DNA of 64,000 nt, taken from NCBI RefSeq assembly GCF_000359125.1, contig NZ_CAAF010000063.1, forward strand, positions 79,118 to 143,117, in the 5' to 3' direction. The stretch comes from Mesorhizobium sp. STM 4661 (GTDB taxonomy: Bacteria; Pseudomonadota; Alphaproteobacteria; Rhizobiales; Rhizobiaceae). Below are positions 1-9,235 of the stretch, piece by piece; position 1 is the first letter of the stretch; each line of letters starts with the position of its first letter. The notes beneath the pieces are model-generated. The model was not told where the DNA came from and did not search any database. It worked only from the letters and a program-made list of their open reading frames with translations. The translations under genes and the position numbers were made by a program.

Positions 1-780
1 CAGGCCAAAATTCTTGTCGTAATGGCGAGGATCGATGCTGTGATGCACCTGGTGCCAATGCGGACACAAGATGACGTTGTTCAGCGGGCCGAAGGAAATC
101 TTGAGATGCGTATGGCGAACGAAGTCCATCATCAGGATGTTGCGGATGACGTAGACATTGATGCCGAAGATGGCGATCTCCACCGGATCGAGCGCGATCA
201 GGCTCCAGATGCCGAAGCAGACCCCCGGGATGACACCGTCCCACATACGGTTCATCAGATCGTCCAGCGGATGAACCCGATCCTTGGTGATCCCCACCAT
301 CACCTCGGCCGAATGATGCACCTTGTGCAATTCCCACAGGAATGGGAAGCGGTGCTGGGCGACATGGTAGAGATAGTACGAAATATCATAGGCTATCAGC
401 ATGGTTGCGGTGAAGATGACGATCGTCACCGGTCCGGCCGGGCCGCCGATGAGCGGCGCCTGGATGCCAAGGAGCCAGCCGATTGCCTCATGTGTCGCAT
501 AGCCTACCGCGGTAACGAAGGTAACGCCGGCAGGAATGAGCAGGAAAGGCATAATCGCCCGTTTCGTGACCCAAAATAGAACATCCGCTCGCGCCGACGG
601 GTGCAGGATGACTTCCGCCGGGAAAGCGAAATCGAAAAAGTCCCTGAAGGATTTATGTTCGACGGTTCGCCAGTAAGCGATCACCGCGCTCCCCAGCGCC
701 GTGAAAAAAAGCAGGCCGAGCGTCAACAGATTGAGGCTGGAGAGCTTTTCGACAATCACTCTGGCGAATTCAGAAAACAT
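1..780 (-). CDS. Sterol desaturase / fatty acid hydroxylase family protein (3' end outside window)
   Basis: Membrane di-iron oxygenase of the fatty acid hydroxylase superfamily. Reading the minus strand from the ATG at 778-780 gives 260 uninterrupted codons to the window edge, so the C-terminus is missing. The family's histidine clusters are visible in order: HVAQH, then HKVHH about 14 residues later, and HWHQVHHS near the edge. Hydrophobic segments separate them, as expected for an enzyme with its iron site on the cytoplasmic face. Substrate cannot be told; sterols are unlikely in a rhizobium, so a lipid hydroxylase is the better guess. It begins the polysaccharide locus but runs away from it, with about 240 bp of non-coding sequence before the heparinase gene. 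Confidence 0.85.
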   Translation of the reverse strand, partial: MFSEFARVIVEKLSSLNLLTLGLLFFTALGSAVIAYWRTVEHKSFRDFFDFAFPAEVILHPSARADVLFWVTKRAIMPFLLIPAGVTFVTAVGYATHEAIGWLLGIQAPLIGGPAGPVTIVIFTATMLIAYDISYYLYHVAQHRFPFLWELHKVHHSAEVMVGITKDRVHPLDDLMNRMWDGVIPGVCFGIWSLIALDPVEIAIFGINVYVIRNILMMDFVRHTHLKISFGPLNNVILCPHWHQVHHSIDPRHYDKNFGL

Positions 781-1023
781 CGGTGCGGTGGTCCCTGGGT
801 CCGTGAGATGGCGATCCGGCGAAACTGCGAAGCAAGAAAGGTGCCAAACTCACTGCATGTTGCCTGCAACCAGGTGGCTTCCGCGGATGCAACGGGCAAA
901 GCATGCCGGATTATTTGCGCCAGACTACCAGATCAACCCTAACAAAACCGCTAAATGTCCCAACGTAATTAATATCGAATGCGGCCGGACATCCGACAAC
1001 CAACCCTGCGTCGGACGCCGGTC

Positions 1024-2934
1024 CTACCGCTGCGACGGGGTGATCGCGGCGAGGTGTATCTTGATGCCGTCTTCTCCCACTTCGCCATGCCAGGCGAGGC
1101 GTTCGGCTGGCTGCCTGGTGCCGAAGCGTGGTGAAACCCAGCCGCCCTGCCCCGGCCCGTCGCCGCCGGCGCGGATGTCGACCGCCGCGTCCGGAAAGCG
1201 GATCGCCAACAGCGGCTCATCGCCGCGCAACACCATGACCGTGGGTCCGTCCCGGTCGGCGCGGAGGCCAGCGGCGAGTTGGAAGACGATTTCGGCCACG
1301 CGCCTGCCGCCAAGCAGTTGGTCGGTGACCAGGAAGCCGTCCGCTTGCCGCGCAACGGTGCGCTGATGCACGACACCGAAGCGGCTCTTGTATCCGTCAT
1401 GCCGGGCACGCAGCTTCCAGTGCGGTCCCCGCTCGCTCTCCGCCAATGCCGCGATCGCCTTGTGCGACCAGTTGAACGCCCCGGTCATGATGCTTTGGCT
1501 TTTGCCCTCGATATTCAGCGTGTTGTGCGCCGGCGTGGAACGGAACCAATCGCGCCAGCCCCCACCCGAACCGTAGAGCCAGGTGCCGGGATCGACCAGC
1601 ACCGGGTCGCCATCGATGCACAGGGTGAGCGACAGCGCATCGGCATGGCCGTGAGCCGCTATCGAGAGATAGCCAAGCGGGCCGTGGTCAAATGTCAGCT
1701 CGACGCTGCGGCCATTCATCTCTCCGCGCCAAACGGAAAGCCCGCCTTGCGCGAATGTCTGCAACCCGTGCGTCGCCGGCGCCGGAGCCGGCGGCGCCCC
1801 AAAGAAAAGCGAACGGAAATCGTCAGGCTCAGGCACATTGCCGGGCATCCTTAGCAAGCCATGGATGGCGGCTGCGACGGATCGGACATAGCCCGGCCCG
1901 TCTCCCAACGTCAGGACACGGCCTTCATCGTCGTCGCCAAAGCCGATGGCTTTCCGTGGCAGCCAACCCACGAAATTGGCGAATGCCGCCAGACGAGCTT
2001 CGGCTGCCGGCGGAAACGGCGTCCCTGCCTGTCGCGCCGCGGCAGTGCACAGCAAGATGAGTTCAGCCGTGAAGGCTGCGTAAGTCGGGGTCTGCTCGGC
2101 ACCGGCGCCATCGGCAAGAATTTGCCTGTGCACCTCGGCCAGAAGGGCATTGCGGGCAGCATCGGATTCGGTCCCGAACGCCAGACTGATCAGATACTGG
2201 CCAGCCAGTTCCGCGACGAGGTGGTTGTTGGCGGAGGAAAACCGGGAGGGAAACCGCGGCAGCCAATAGGCGCTTGCCGCCAGTATTTCACCAACGCGCT
2301 GCCGTGTCGCCGCGCCAAGCCGGTCGCCGACGAGGTCCAGGGTGACGATCAGGCTGATGGCGCGCAACGCTACTTCGATGCCGGAGGCCCAGCCAATCCC
2401 CCGGAACGGCGGATTGGCGGAATGCCAACTGTCGATCGCCGCCTCGATGGCCGCCCTGGCCTGATCGTCGCCGGCGAGAAGCAGGTGGGCGGCGAGTGGC
2501 GGCAATTGCTGCAGCCGGTTGATCTCCCAGACGTATTTTACGTCGCCGCGGTCACCGCGATGGCGAAAATCGACATCGAAAGTATGGCTCTCGGGGCCTG
2601 GCCAAAGCTTGCCGGTCACCGGATCGAGACGCCAAAGCTCGGGAGCAAACAAATGATCGTGGTTGCGCCGTGGCCATGTCTGCCCAAGTGCGGAAAACTG
2701 GCCGCGAAGCGTATTTTGCGCCGCCGCCGCTATGGCTTGCCGTTGCGCCGGTGTTGCGGCCAGCGCAGCATCGCGCAATCCGCGCAGTACCTGACGCAAC
2801 TGGGGCGAAGGATAGCGCTCCCAGCCGTCGTCACGGCGTCGCGAAACGATCCTTCCGCGCTGTTCGTCCAGCCGGTGCAACATCTCGGCCGGCCCCATGC
2901 TGCGCAATCGGTTGATGTACCAGCCGATCTTCAT
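1024..2934 (-). CDS. Heparinase II/III family protein
   Basis: About 636 residues, typical for the bacterial family that pairs an N-terminal alpha/alpha toroid with a C-terminal beta-sheet heparinase II/III domain. The C-terminal half carries the family's AHGHADALSLTL stretch and the downstream VDPGTWLYG and STPAHNTL motifs, with histidines in the expected catalytic or metal-site positions. These enzymes cleave uronic-acid-containing polysaccharides by beta-elimination; in exopolysaccharide loci they trim or turn over the polymer. ManNAcA made by the neighbouring WecC would be a possible uronic acid in the substrate (inference). The start is placed at MKIGWYINRL, which follows a GGCGGAA sequence; an in-frame ATG 36 bp upstream is possible. 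No clear signal peptide is visible. Divergent from the GH5 gene. Confidence 0.85.
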   Translation of the reverse strand: MKIGWYINRLRSMGPAEMLHRLDEQRGRIVSRRRDDGWERYPSPQLRQVLRGLRDAALAATPAQRQAIAAAAQNTLRGQFSALGQTWPRRNHDHLFAPELWRLDPVTGKLWPGPESHTFDVDFRHRGDRGDVKYVWEINRLQQLPPLAAHLLLAGDDQARAAIEAAIDSWHSANPPFRGIGWASGIEVALRAISLIVTLDLVGDRLGAATRQRVGEILAASAYWLPRFPSRFSSANNHLVAELAGQYLISLAFGTESDAARNALLAEVHRQILADGAGAEQTPTYAAFTAELILLCTAAARQAGTPFPPAAEARLAAFANFVGWLPRKAIGFGDDDEGRVLTLGDGPGYVRSVAAAIHGLLRMPGNVPEPDDFRSLFFGAPPAPAPATHGLQTFAQGGLSVWRGEMNGRSVELTFDHGPLGYLSIAAHGHADALSLTLCIDGDPVLVDPGTWLYGSGGGWRDWFRSTPAHNTLNIEGKSQSIMTGAFNWSHKAIAALAESERGPHWKLRARHDGYKSRFGVVHQRTVARQADGFLVTDQLLGGRRVAEIVFQLAAGLRADRDGPTVMVLRGDEPLLAIRFPDAAVDIRAGGDGPGQGGWVSPRFGTRQPAERLAWHGEVGEDGIKIHLAAITPSQR

Positions 2935-3050
2935 ACGCGTTCCGCCAAGGTTTTGATCCTTGTATACCATGCTGTCGAAAAGCCGCGCCGCGGCAATCCT
3001 CTTTTCCGCACCCGCGGTTAATATCTTGACCCATGATGGGGAGAGTGGCG

Positions 3051-4292
3051 ATGAGAAGAGTGGTAAGCGTTTTAGCCTGGGTGCTCGCCATGGCGATAGC
3101 GGCCGAGGCTGCGCCGATTCACCTCGAGCGCGGCGTTGGCGTGCATGAATGGCTCAACTGGTCGCCGGTAGGGAAAGATGGATCCTACAACTGGCCGCCG
3201 TACCGTAGCGAGCAGGAATGGCTTGCGGGACACAGGCCGCTCACCGATTGGCCGGACGGGGACGAGTTTACGCGCATTCGATCTATGGGTTTCGACTTCG
3301 TCCGGCTGAGCGTCGACCCCGGTCCTCTGCTTGCCAGCGAGGGTGCCAAACGACAGCAGGCGCTGGACATACTTGCCGCCGCGGTCGAGCGGGTAACGTC
3401 GGCCGGCCTCAAGGTGGTTTTCGACCTGCATGGCGTCACTCAGGTTCCGGCCTACGGCATGGAGATGATCTATGGCGGTGCCGACAGCGAGGGCGTTGCC
3501 CGCTATCGCGAAATGGTCGTGGCGGTCGCCACCATGCTGGTCAAGATCGGCACCGACAAGGTAGCCCTCGAACCTTACAACGAGCCGGCATACTACCCTT
3601 GCGATTCGAGCGGAAGCGATGACTGGCAGCGGATCATGGCCGGCACGGTTCACGACATTCGCGCGGTCAGCAGCGAACTCACCATCGTTGCAACCGGAGC
3701 CTGTGGCGGCAGCATTGCCGGATTGGTCAACCTCACTCCCAGCTTTGACGATCCGAACCTCTATTACAGCTTCCATATGTACGAGCCGCACAGTTTCACG
3801 CACCAGCGGCCCGACGAGGCAAACACCTTTGCCTCGGGCCTTCCCTGGCCGGCCGACAGCAGTACGCCTGAAGTGGTGACAGAAATGCTTAAAGCGCGCA
3901 TGGAGGCGGCCGGCCTGAGCACGGTCGAGCAGGTGATGAACATGGCCACGGCCCGAGAAGCAATCACCCGATATTTCGAGCAGAATTGGGGCCAGAGCCA
4001 GCTCGAGGCGAGCTTCCGTCAGGCGGTCGACTGGGCCCGGGGGCATGGCATTCCGAGCCGGCGGCTCTTCATGGGCGAATTCGGCGTCATCCTGATGTCC
4101 GCGGACGGTCGCATGGGCGCGTTCGATGCCGACCGTCTGCGCTATCTCTCAGCGGTGCGCCAGCAGGCGGAACGCTTCGCCATCCCGTGGTCCGTCTGGG
4201 AATTCTCCAATCCCTATGGAATGACGCTCATCCAGCCCGATGGGCCCGCGGTCCCGGACTCCGAGATGTTGCAAGCACTGGGCCTGCCATAG
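3051..4292 (+). CDS. Glycoside hydrolase family 5 (cellulase-like) secreted protein
   Basis: About 413 residues with a Sec signal peptide (MRRVVSVLAWVLAMAIAAEA, probable cleavage before APIHLERG). The TIM-barrel GH5 signatures are present: FDLHG in the first half, EPYNEP with the acid/base glutamate of the NEP motif about 180 residues in, and FMGEFG with the nucleophile glutamate towards the C-terminus, followed by WSVWEFSNPYG. These are retaining endo-beta-glucanases or related enzymes. The start at 3051 is preferred to in-frame ATGs at 3033 and 3036 because GGGGAGAG lies 5-8 bp before it and it begins directly with the signal peptide. As a periplasmic or secreted glycosidase inside a polysaccharide cluster it probably trims or releases the polymer rather than feeding on cellulose (inference). 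Confidence 0.85.
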   Translation: MRRVVSVLAWVLAMAIAAEAAPIHLERGVGVHEWLNWSPVGKDGSYNWPPYRSEQEWLAGHRPLTDWPDGDEFTRIRSMGFDFVRLSVDPGPLLASEGAKRQQALDILAAAVERVTSAGLKVVFDLHGVTQVPAYGMEMIYGGADSEGVARYREMVVAVATMLVKIGTDKVALEPYNEPAYYPCDSSGSDDWQRIMAGTVHDIRAVSSELTIVATGACGGSIAGLVNLTPSFDDPNLYYSFHMYEPHSFTHQRPDEANTFASGLPWPADSSTPEVVTEMLKARMEAAGLSTVEQVMNMATAREAITRYFEQNWGQSQLEASFRQAVDWARGHGIPSRRLFMGEFGVILMSADGRMGAFDADRLRYLSAVRQQAERFAIPWSVWEFSNPYGMTLIQPDGPAVPDSEMLQALGLP

Positions 4293-4353
4293 CAGGCGTC
4301 ACCTCGCTTCGCGGGCAAGCTCGGTTTCAATCCGGCGGTTAGCGCTTGACCGA

Positions 4354-5457
4354 TCAGGCCTTTGACGCGGCCGACCTCCAGACATCGCAGATCGCGCCGA
4401 CAAATGGTGCGAGATCAAGCCGTTCCCGATGCACCGCCATGGCGGCAGCGCCCAGGCGCTCGCGCAACGTCGTATCCTCGACCAGCCGTGTCAGCGCCTC
4501 GGTCAACGCCGCAACATCGCCGGGCGGCACCAGCAACCCGGATTGCTCGTTGGTGATGATATCCTCAACGGCGCCGACAGGCGTCGTCACTACCGCAAGA
4601 CCCGCGGCCATGCCTTCGATGACCGAGACGGGCAGGTTTTCGGCAAAGGAGGGCAGCACCAGAATATCAGCCGAAGCGATCAGCGATGCGACCTCGTCGG
4701 GCCCGACCCAGCCTGGAAGGGTAACGCGCTCGGCAAGGCCCAGTTGGGCCGTTCTTATCCGTGCCGCCTCGACTTCGCCATCGCCGGCGATCGTGGCGCG
4801 CCAATTCTTGATCGGCTCCATGCGGTGCAGCGCATCCATCAATTGCGGTACGCCCTTGCGGTCGCCGATGCGGCCAAGGAACAGGATATGAACATCGTCG
4901 CCGCCGCCGACATGCGCCAAGGTGGGAACCGCGGTGGCGTTGGGAACGATGACAATATTGCCGGCCGCCCCCGGTGCTCGGCTGGCGACGAAGTCGCGCC
5001 AAAGCCTACCCAAGACGATGACCCGACCGGCACGCTCGAACAGAGCTTCGATGCGGCGGCTCATGAAACTACGATCGACTTTCCAGAATGTCTCATACTG
5101 CGCCCCGTGCAAATGCAGGACATAAGGTATCGACAGCAACCGTGCGCAGGCGGCGATCACCATCTTGCGATAGGTGCTGCCGGAGACTGATATATTGATG
5201 TGGATGACATCGGCACGCTTCGCCAAACGCGCCGCGAGCATCCGCAAACAGAAGTCAAACATGTAGAAGATCGAAAGCCCGACATGCCCCGGGCCGCGGC
5301 TGGCAAGGAAGCGTACATCGATGTCGGCGATCTCCTGCCGCTCGAACTCCTGCTTCAGCGCCCCCATGATGCGGTCGATGCCTCCTTGCCCCGAAACGCC
5401 CGAGGGCGTCGCGACAAGGACATGCACTTTTCGATTGTGAACCAGACGCTGCAACAT
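4354..5457 (-). CDS. GT4-family glycosyltransferase
   Basis: A 367-residue GT-B glycosyltransferase. The N-terminal Rossmann domain begins HVLVATPSGVSGQGGIDRI, with the glycine-rich acceptor-side loop. The C-terminal domain contains ILFLGRIGDRKGVPQL and the EX7E nucleotide-sugar motif in FAENLPVSVIEGMAAGLAVV. It transfers a sugar from a nucleotide donor to the growing lipid-linked repeat unit on the cytoplasmic side; donor and linkage cannot be predicted. It is divergent from the flippase gene across a 150-bp gap that must hold both promoters. Confidence 0.88.
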   Translation of the reverse strand: MLQRLVHNRKVHVLVATPSGVSGQGGIDRIMGALKQEFERQEIADIDVRFLASRGPGHVGLSIFYMFDFCLRMLAARLAKRADVIHINISVSGSTYRKMVIAACARLLSIPYVLHLHGAQYETFWKVDRSFMSRRIEALFERAGRVIVLGRLWRDFVASRAPGAAGNIVIVPNATAVPTLAHVGGGDDVHILFLGRIGDRKGVPQLMDALHRMEPIKNWRATIAGDGEVEAARIRTAQLGLAERVTLPGWVGPDEVASLIASADILVLPSFAENLPVSVIEGMAAGLAVVTTPVGAVEDIITNEQSGLLVPPGDVAALTEALTRLVEDTTLRERLGAAAMAVHRERLDLAPFVGAICDVWRSAASKA

Positions 5458-5607
5458 GACCCCATTTCGGAACTACAAGCAAAGGTTTCAAATGAGGTTA
5501 CGACGAATCCGTTAGTTCAAACTGAATCTGTTCACCCTTTGCCGTCATCGCACTGGATTTTCCGCCGGTCGACGGTTAGTCGAAGGTGAATTTCCGGGGA
5601 CAACCCT

Positions 5608-7047
5608 TTGCTGCTCCGCTCCACGCTCATCTATGCCCCGGCGATCCTGCTGACGCGAATCTCCGCGCTGCTCTTGCTGGTCATCGTGACGCGTCTGATC
5701 GACCAGACCGAATACGGCCTGCTGACCCTGGTGGTGACCGTTGGCGAAATGACCGACATTGCCGTCACCAACTGGCTGCGCATTGCCTTGCTCAGGCTTG
5801 GCGGCAAGGGCGATGTCAGCCGCGGCAGCCTGATGCTGGCCGGACGGGTGCTGCTTGCCTCCACGACGCTGGCGCTAATTGTATCCGTGGTCGCCTCGGC
5901 ATTGATCGTGCCGGAGCGCTGGGTCGAGTTCTCGATCGCCGTCGGCAGCTACCTGATCGCCGGCGCCGTCGGCCGCTTCGCGTTGACAGTGCTGCAGATG
6001 CAGCAGCGTCATTCTGTCTATTCGATGCTCGAATTCCTGCGCGCCGTGCTGCAACTCGCGCTGCCGATCGGCGCCATCGTCCTGTTTCAGGATTCCTTTC
6101 TGACGGTTTCGCTTGGCTCGAGCCTCGGCGTTTTGATCGCCGGTATCGTGGCGGGCATCTTGGCGTCCCGACGCGTAGTTGCCGGTCCGCCACGCTTCAC
6201 CCAGAAGGAGTTCTTTGCCCTCGGCGTGCCCCTGGTCATCATGGCGCTGGTAGGCTTCGGCCTCAACAGCGCGGAGCGCTTGTTCCTCAAGATCTATTAC
6301 GATGCCGGCGCCGTGGCGGTCTTCGCCGCAGCCTACGCGCTGGCCCGCCAGCCGATCGATATGGTCGCCAACTCCATCAACATGGGCGCCTTTCCCGAGG
6401 TGGTCAGCCGATTCGACGAGGACGGACCTGCGGCTTCGGGCCGGCTGCTGTCGCAATTGATGGCCTTGATGATCCGCCTTTGCCTGCCGGTTGCAGCGAT
6501 GCTGGTCGCACTCAGCAGTGATATCACGCAGCTCCTGCTGCCCTCGCAATATCACGGCCGTTTCGGCCTGCTCTTTCCGATCATCGCCTTCAGCGTGCTG
6601 TGTGCCAACCTCGCGAGCTTCGTCTATGGCACCGTGGTGCACGCGCACAAGCGGCCGTGGCTGCTGATCATCGCCAATTCCTTCGGCTCGGTGGCGACAA
6701 TCGCACTGTCCGTGCTGTTGATCCCACCGATGGCGGAGGTCGGCGCTGCTTTGGCGCTGGCGGGCGGATCGCTGGTAGGCCTTGTAGCCTGCATCATCAT
6801 CAGCGAGCGGCTCACGCCGGTGCCGGTGCCATGGCGCGACATCGGGGTTTCGATCGTCATCTCGGGCAGCACGGGGCTGGCCGCCAGCCTTGCCAGCGCT
6901 GTCCTCGGCGATGTGCCGGCCATTTTCTCGCTCGTCGCGGGCGGGACCGCTGGCGCGGTGGCTTTCTTCGGGCTGACCTGGCTGTTCTACCCTGTCGCCA
7001 CGATGCAATTCGCAGTCAAATTGCGGGCGCGGCTACGGATCGCATAG
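5608..7047 (+). CDS. Polysaccharide flippase (Wzx-like, MATE/MVF superfamily)
   Basis: 479-residue polytopic membrane protein, about 12-14 hydrophobic segments, beginning LLRSTLIYAPAILLTRISA as in the oligosaccharide flippase family (PST/Wzx). It would move undecaprenyl-linked repeat units across the inner membrane, working with the Wzy-like and GumC-like proteins encoded at 12.1-15.2 kb. No ATG is available: an in-frame TGA at 5587-5589 limits the frame and the first plausible start is TTG at 5608, with GGGGA about 7 bp upstream. The start is therefore a non-ATG codon chosen by this Shine-Dalgarno match. Confidence 0.85.
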   Translation: MLLRSTLIYAPAILLTRISALLLLVIVTRLIDQTEYGLLTLVVTVGEMTDIAVTNWLRIALLRLGGKGDVSRGSLMLAGRVLLASTTLALIVSVVASALIVPERWVEFSIAVGSYLIAGAVGRFALTVLQMQQRHSVYSMLEFLRAVLQLALPIGAIVLFQDSFLTVSLGSSLGVLIAGIVAGILASRRVVAGPPRFTQKEFFALGVPLVIMALVGFGLNSAERLFLKIYYDAGAVAVFAAAYALARQPIDMVANSINMGAFPEVVSRFDEDGPAASGRLLSQLMALMIRLCLPVAAMLVALSSDITQLLLPSQYHGRFGLLFPIIAFSVLCANLASFVYGTVVHAHKRPWLLIIANSFGSVATIALSVLLIPPMAEVGAALALAGGSLVGLVACIIISERLTPVPVPWRDIGVSIVISGSTGLAASLASAVLGDVPAIFSLVAGGTAGAVAFFGLTWLFYPVATMQFAVKLRARLRIA

Positions 7048-7097
7048 ATGGCCATGGCGCGTGCAATTGTGCGAGCGCGGCAGTCCAGGGCCGGCAC

Positions 7098-7901
7098 TTA
7101 CAAATCGACGTTTCGGCGCCCCCGACGGTCCCAGAGCTCCCGAAACAGCAGCCCTGCATAAGCAGTGTTGGTGTCGTAGTAGCGGCGCCACAGGCGTCGC
7201 GGCTCCTGTGCAACGCGAAACAACCACTCCAGACCGGCCGCCTGGATCAGTTTCGGCGCCCGGGCAACCTTACCGCCATAGACATCGAAACTACCGCCCA
7301 CGCCCATGACGAAACTCGGAGCGAGTTCGTCGCGATAGCGCTTGAGAAAGCGCTCCTTGCGCGGCGTCGGCATCGCCACCAGCAGGCAATCGGCCTCCGA
7401 AGCATTGATCGCCTCGACAATTGCGGCCTCGTCTTCCGGATTGAAATAGCCATTGCGCATACCTGCGACAACGAGCCCCGGATGATCCCTGGCAAGTCGC
7501 ATCCTGACCGCCTCGAGGACGGATTGTTCGGCGCCCAGGAGGAAGATCCTATAGCCACGCTTCGCGCAGAGGCCCAGCAGATTGATCATGATGTCAACGC
7601 CGGCTACCCGCTCCGGAAACTCGACGCCGCAAAGACGCGCGCCCCAAAGCACGCCGATGCCGTCTACGTTGATCACATCCGCCGTCGCAACATCCTCTTG
7701 CAATTCGGCATTCTTGCGCATGTTCACAAGCTTGGCGACATTCACGACAACATGATGCAGCGGCCGCCGCAGGGCCATCGCTTCATCGGCGATTGCCAGC
7801 GTCTCAGCCATGGTCAAGGCATGAAGCGGCGCGCCAAGGAACTCCCGGCGCCGTGAGGCCAACAAGGAATGCTGTGCCCATGCGGAGTCGTGCGCGTTCA
7901 T
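7098..7901 (-). CDS. WecG/TagA/CpsF family glycosyltransferase (GT26)
   Basis: 267 residues, the normal length of GT26 enzymes such as WecG (UDP-ManNAcA transferase) and TagA (UDP-ManNAc transferase). Recognisable family blocks are FLGAPLHALTMAETL, the NVDGIGVLW segment with the conserved aspartate, and GVGGSFDVYGGKVARAP followed by GLEWLFRVAQEPRRLWRRY. The start at 7901 overlaps the wecC stop by four bases (ATGA), so the longer upstream reading is rejected. Translational coupling to wecC-wecB strongly suggests the transferred sugar is ManNAcA or ManNAc. It probably adds the second sugar of the lipid-linked repeat unit. Last gene of the wecB-wecC-wecG operon. Confidence 0.9.
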   Translation of the reverse strand: MNAHDSAWAQHSLLASRRREFLGAPLHALTMAETLAIADEAMALRRPLHHVVVNVAKLVNMRKNAELQEDVATADVINVDGIGVLWGARLCGVEFPERVAGVDIMINLLGLCAKRGYRIFLLGAEQSVLEAVRMRLARDHPGLVVAGMRNGYFNPEDEAAIVEAINASEADCLLVAMPTPRKERFLKRYRDELAPSFVMGVGGSFDVYGGKVARAPKLIQAAGLEWLFRVAQEPRRLWRRYYDTNTAYAGLLFRELWDRRGRRNVDL

Positions 7902-9235
7902 GCTGCCTCCTCTCGGTTTGCAGAAAGTGCCAGGCGCTCGACCTGTGATTTCTTCCCCTCGATGCGGGCGTCGGGCTTGCGTGCCTTGCGCCAGGTCCAC
8001 AGTCCCCTGGTGTCGACGAGCTTCTTGTCCTTGAGCGCTTCGGGATCGACCAGATTGAACTGCCGATGATCGACCAGAAGAACGACGATGTCGCATTTGT
8101 CGATGGCGGAAAGTGCGTCGGTAAAGACGATGCCCTTGCCCTCCAGCTCATGCGGCAGCGCATGGGCATTGGGTTCAGCCGCGATGATCTTCAGGTTGGG
8201 GATATCGGACAGAAGCTTCACCACTTCGACAGCCGGGCTCTCGCGCATATCGTCGATATTGGGTTTGAAGCTCAGGCCAAGGCAAGCGATCGTCTGCTTG
8301 CGGGAAGGGTCGAGCAAGGCTTGGATGTCCCTGACCACCGACAAGGGACGCTCGGAATTGATCCGGCGTGCTGAAGCTATCAGCCGCGTGCTGTTGGGCG
8401 CGGCGTCGATGATAAAATACGGATCGACCGCAATACAGTGACCGCCAACGCCAGGGCTCGGCTGGAGGATGTTGACACGGGGATGCCGGTTGGCAAGATC
8501 GATCACCTCCCAGACGTTGAGCGACAAATCCTGGCACACTGCCGCAAGCTCATTGGCGAAGGCGATATTGACGTCGCGGAATGCGTTCTCGGTCAGCTTC
8601 ACCAGTTCCGCGCTTTCGGCCTGGGTCATAAACAGGTCACCGGCAACGAAGGTTGAATAAAGTGCCGCGGTCCGTTCGGATGATTTGCGGGACAGTCCGC
8701 CGATCGAACGATCGTTGTTGATCAGCTCGGTCAGTACCTTTCCCGGCAACACGCGCTCGGGTGAATAGGCGACCAGGACATTGGCCTCCTCGCCATGCGC
8801 GAGAGGAAACTTGAGATCGGGCCGCAACTCGGCAAGCAACCCCGTCATGATGCGCGTCGTGCCGACTGGCGATGTCGATTCCAGCACCACAAGGTCGCCC
8901 CGCTTCAGCACCGGGGCGATGCTTCGTGCCGCCGCAAGCACGTAGCTCACGTCCGGCTTGTGGTCTTCGGTCATCGGCGTTGGCACGGCGATGATATAGG
9001 CATCCGCCGGCCGCGGCGTGTTGAATGCCCTGAGCTTGCCGTTCGCGACGACCTTCTGGATCAAACCGTCGAGGTCCGGCTCGACGATATGGATTTCGCC
9101 GCGGTTGACCTTCTCGACCACCGCCTCGTTGACGTCGACGCCGATCACGTCGAGCCCGCGACTGGCAAAAATGGCGCAGGTCGGCAGGCCGATATAGCCC
9201 ATGCCGATAACGGAAACGGTCTTGATGTCAGCCAT
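7898..9235 (-). CDS. wecC: UDP-N-acetyl-D-mannosamine dehydrogenase
   Basis: 445-residue nucleotide-sugar dehydrogenase oxidising UDP-ManNAc to UDP-ManNAcA with two NAD+. The N-terminal Rossmann motif is VSVIGMGYIGLPTC (GxGxxG). The family signature with catalytic cysteine is PGVGGHCIAVDPYF, typical of the WecC/WbpA branch, and ESTSPVGTT lies between. A C-terminal UDP-binding domain contains CLGLSFKPNIDDMRESP. The start at MADIKTVSVIG (9235) lies 8 bp inside the end of wecB, which marks the operon order wecB-wecC-wecG; the 55 additional upstream residues available in this frame have no similarity to the family and are excluded. Confidence 0.92.
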   Translation of the reverse strand: MADIKTVSVIGMGYIGLPTCAIFASRGLDVIGVDVNEAVVEKVNRGEIHIVEPDLDGLIQKVVANGKLRAFNTPRPADAYIIAVPTPMTEDHKPDVSYVLAAARSIAPVLKRGDLVVLESTSPVGTTRIMTGLLAELRPDLKFPLAHGEEANVLVAYSPERVLPGKVLTELINNDRSIGGLSRKSSERTAALYSTFVAGDLFMTQAESAELVKLTENAFRDVNIAFANELAAVCQDLSLNVWEVIDLANRHPRVNILQPSPGVGGHCIAVDPYFIIDAAPNSTRLIASARRINSERPLSVVRDIQALLDPSRKQTIACLGLSFKPNIDDMRESPAVEVVKLLSDIPNLKIIAAEPNAHALPHELEGKGIVFTDALSAIDKCDIVVLLVDHRQFNLVDPEALKDKKLVDTRGLWTWRKARKPDARIEGKKSQVERLALSANREEAA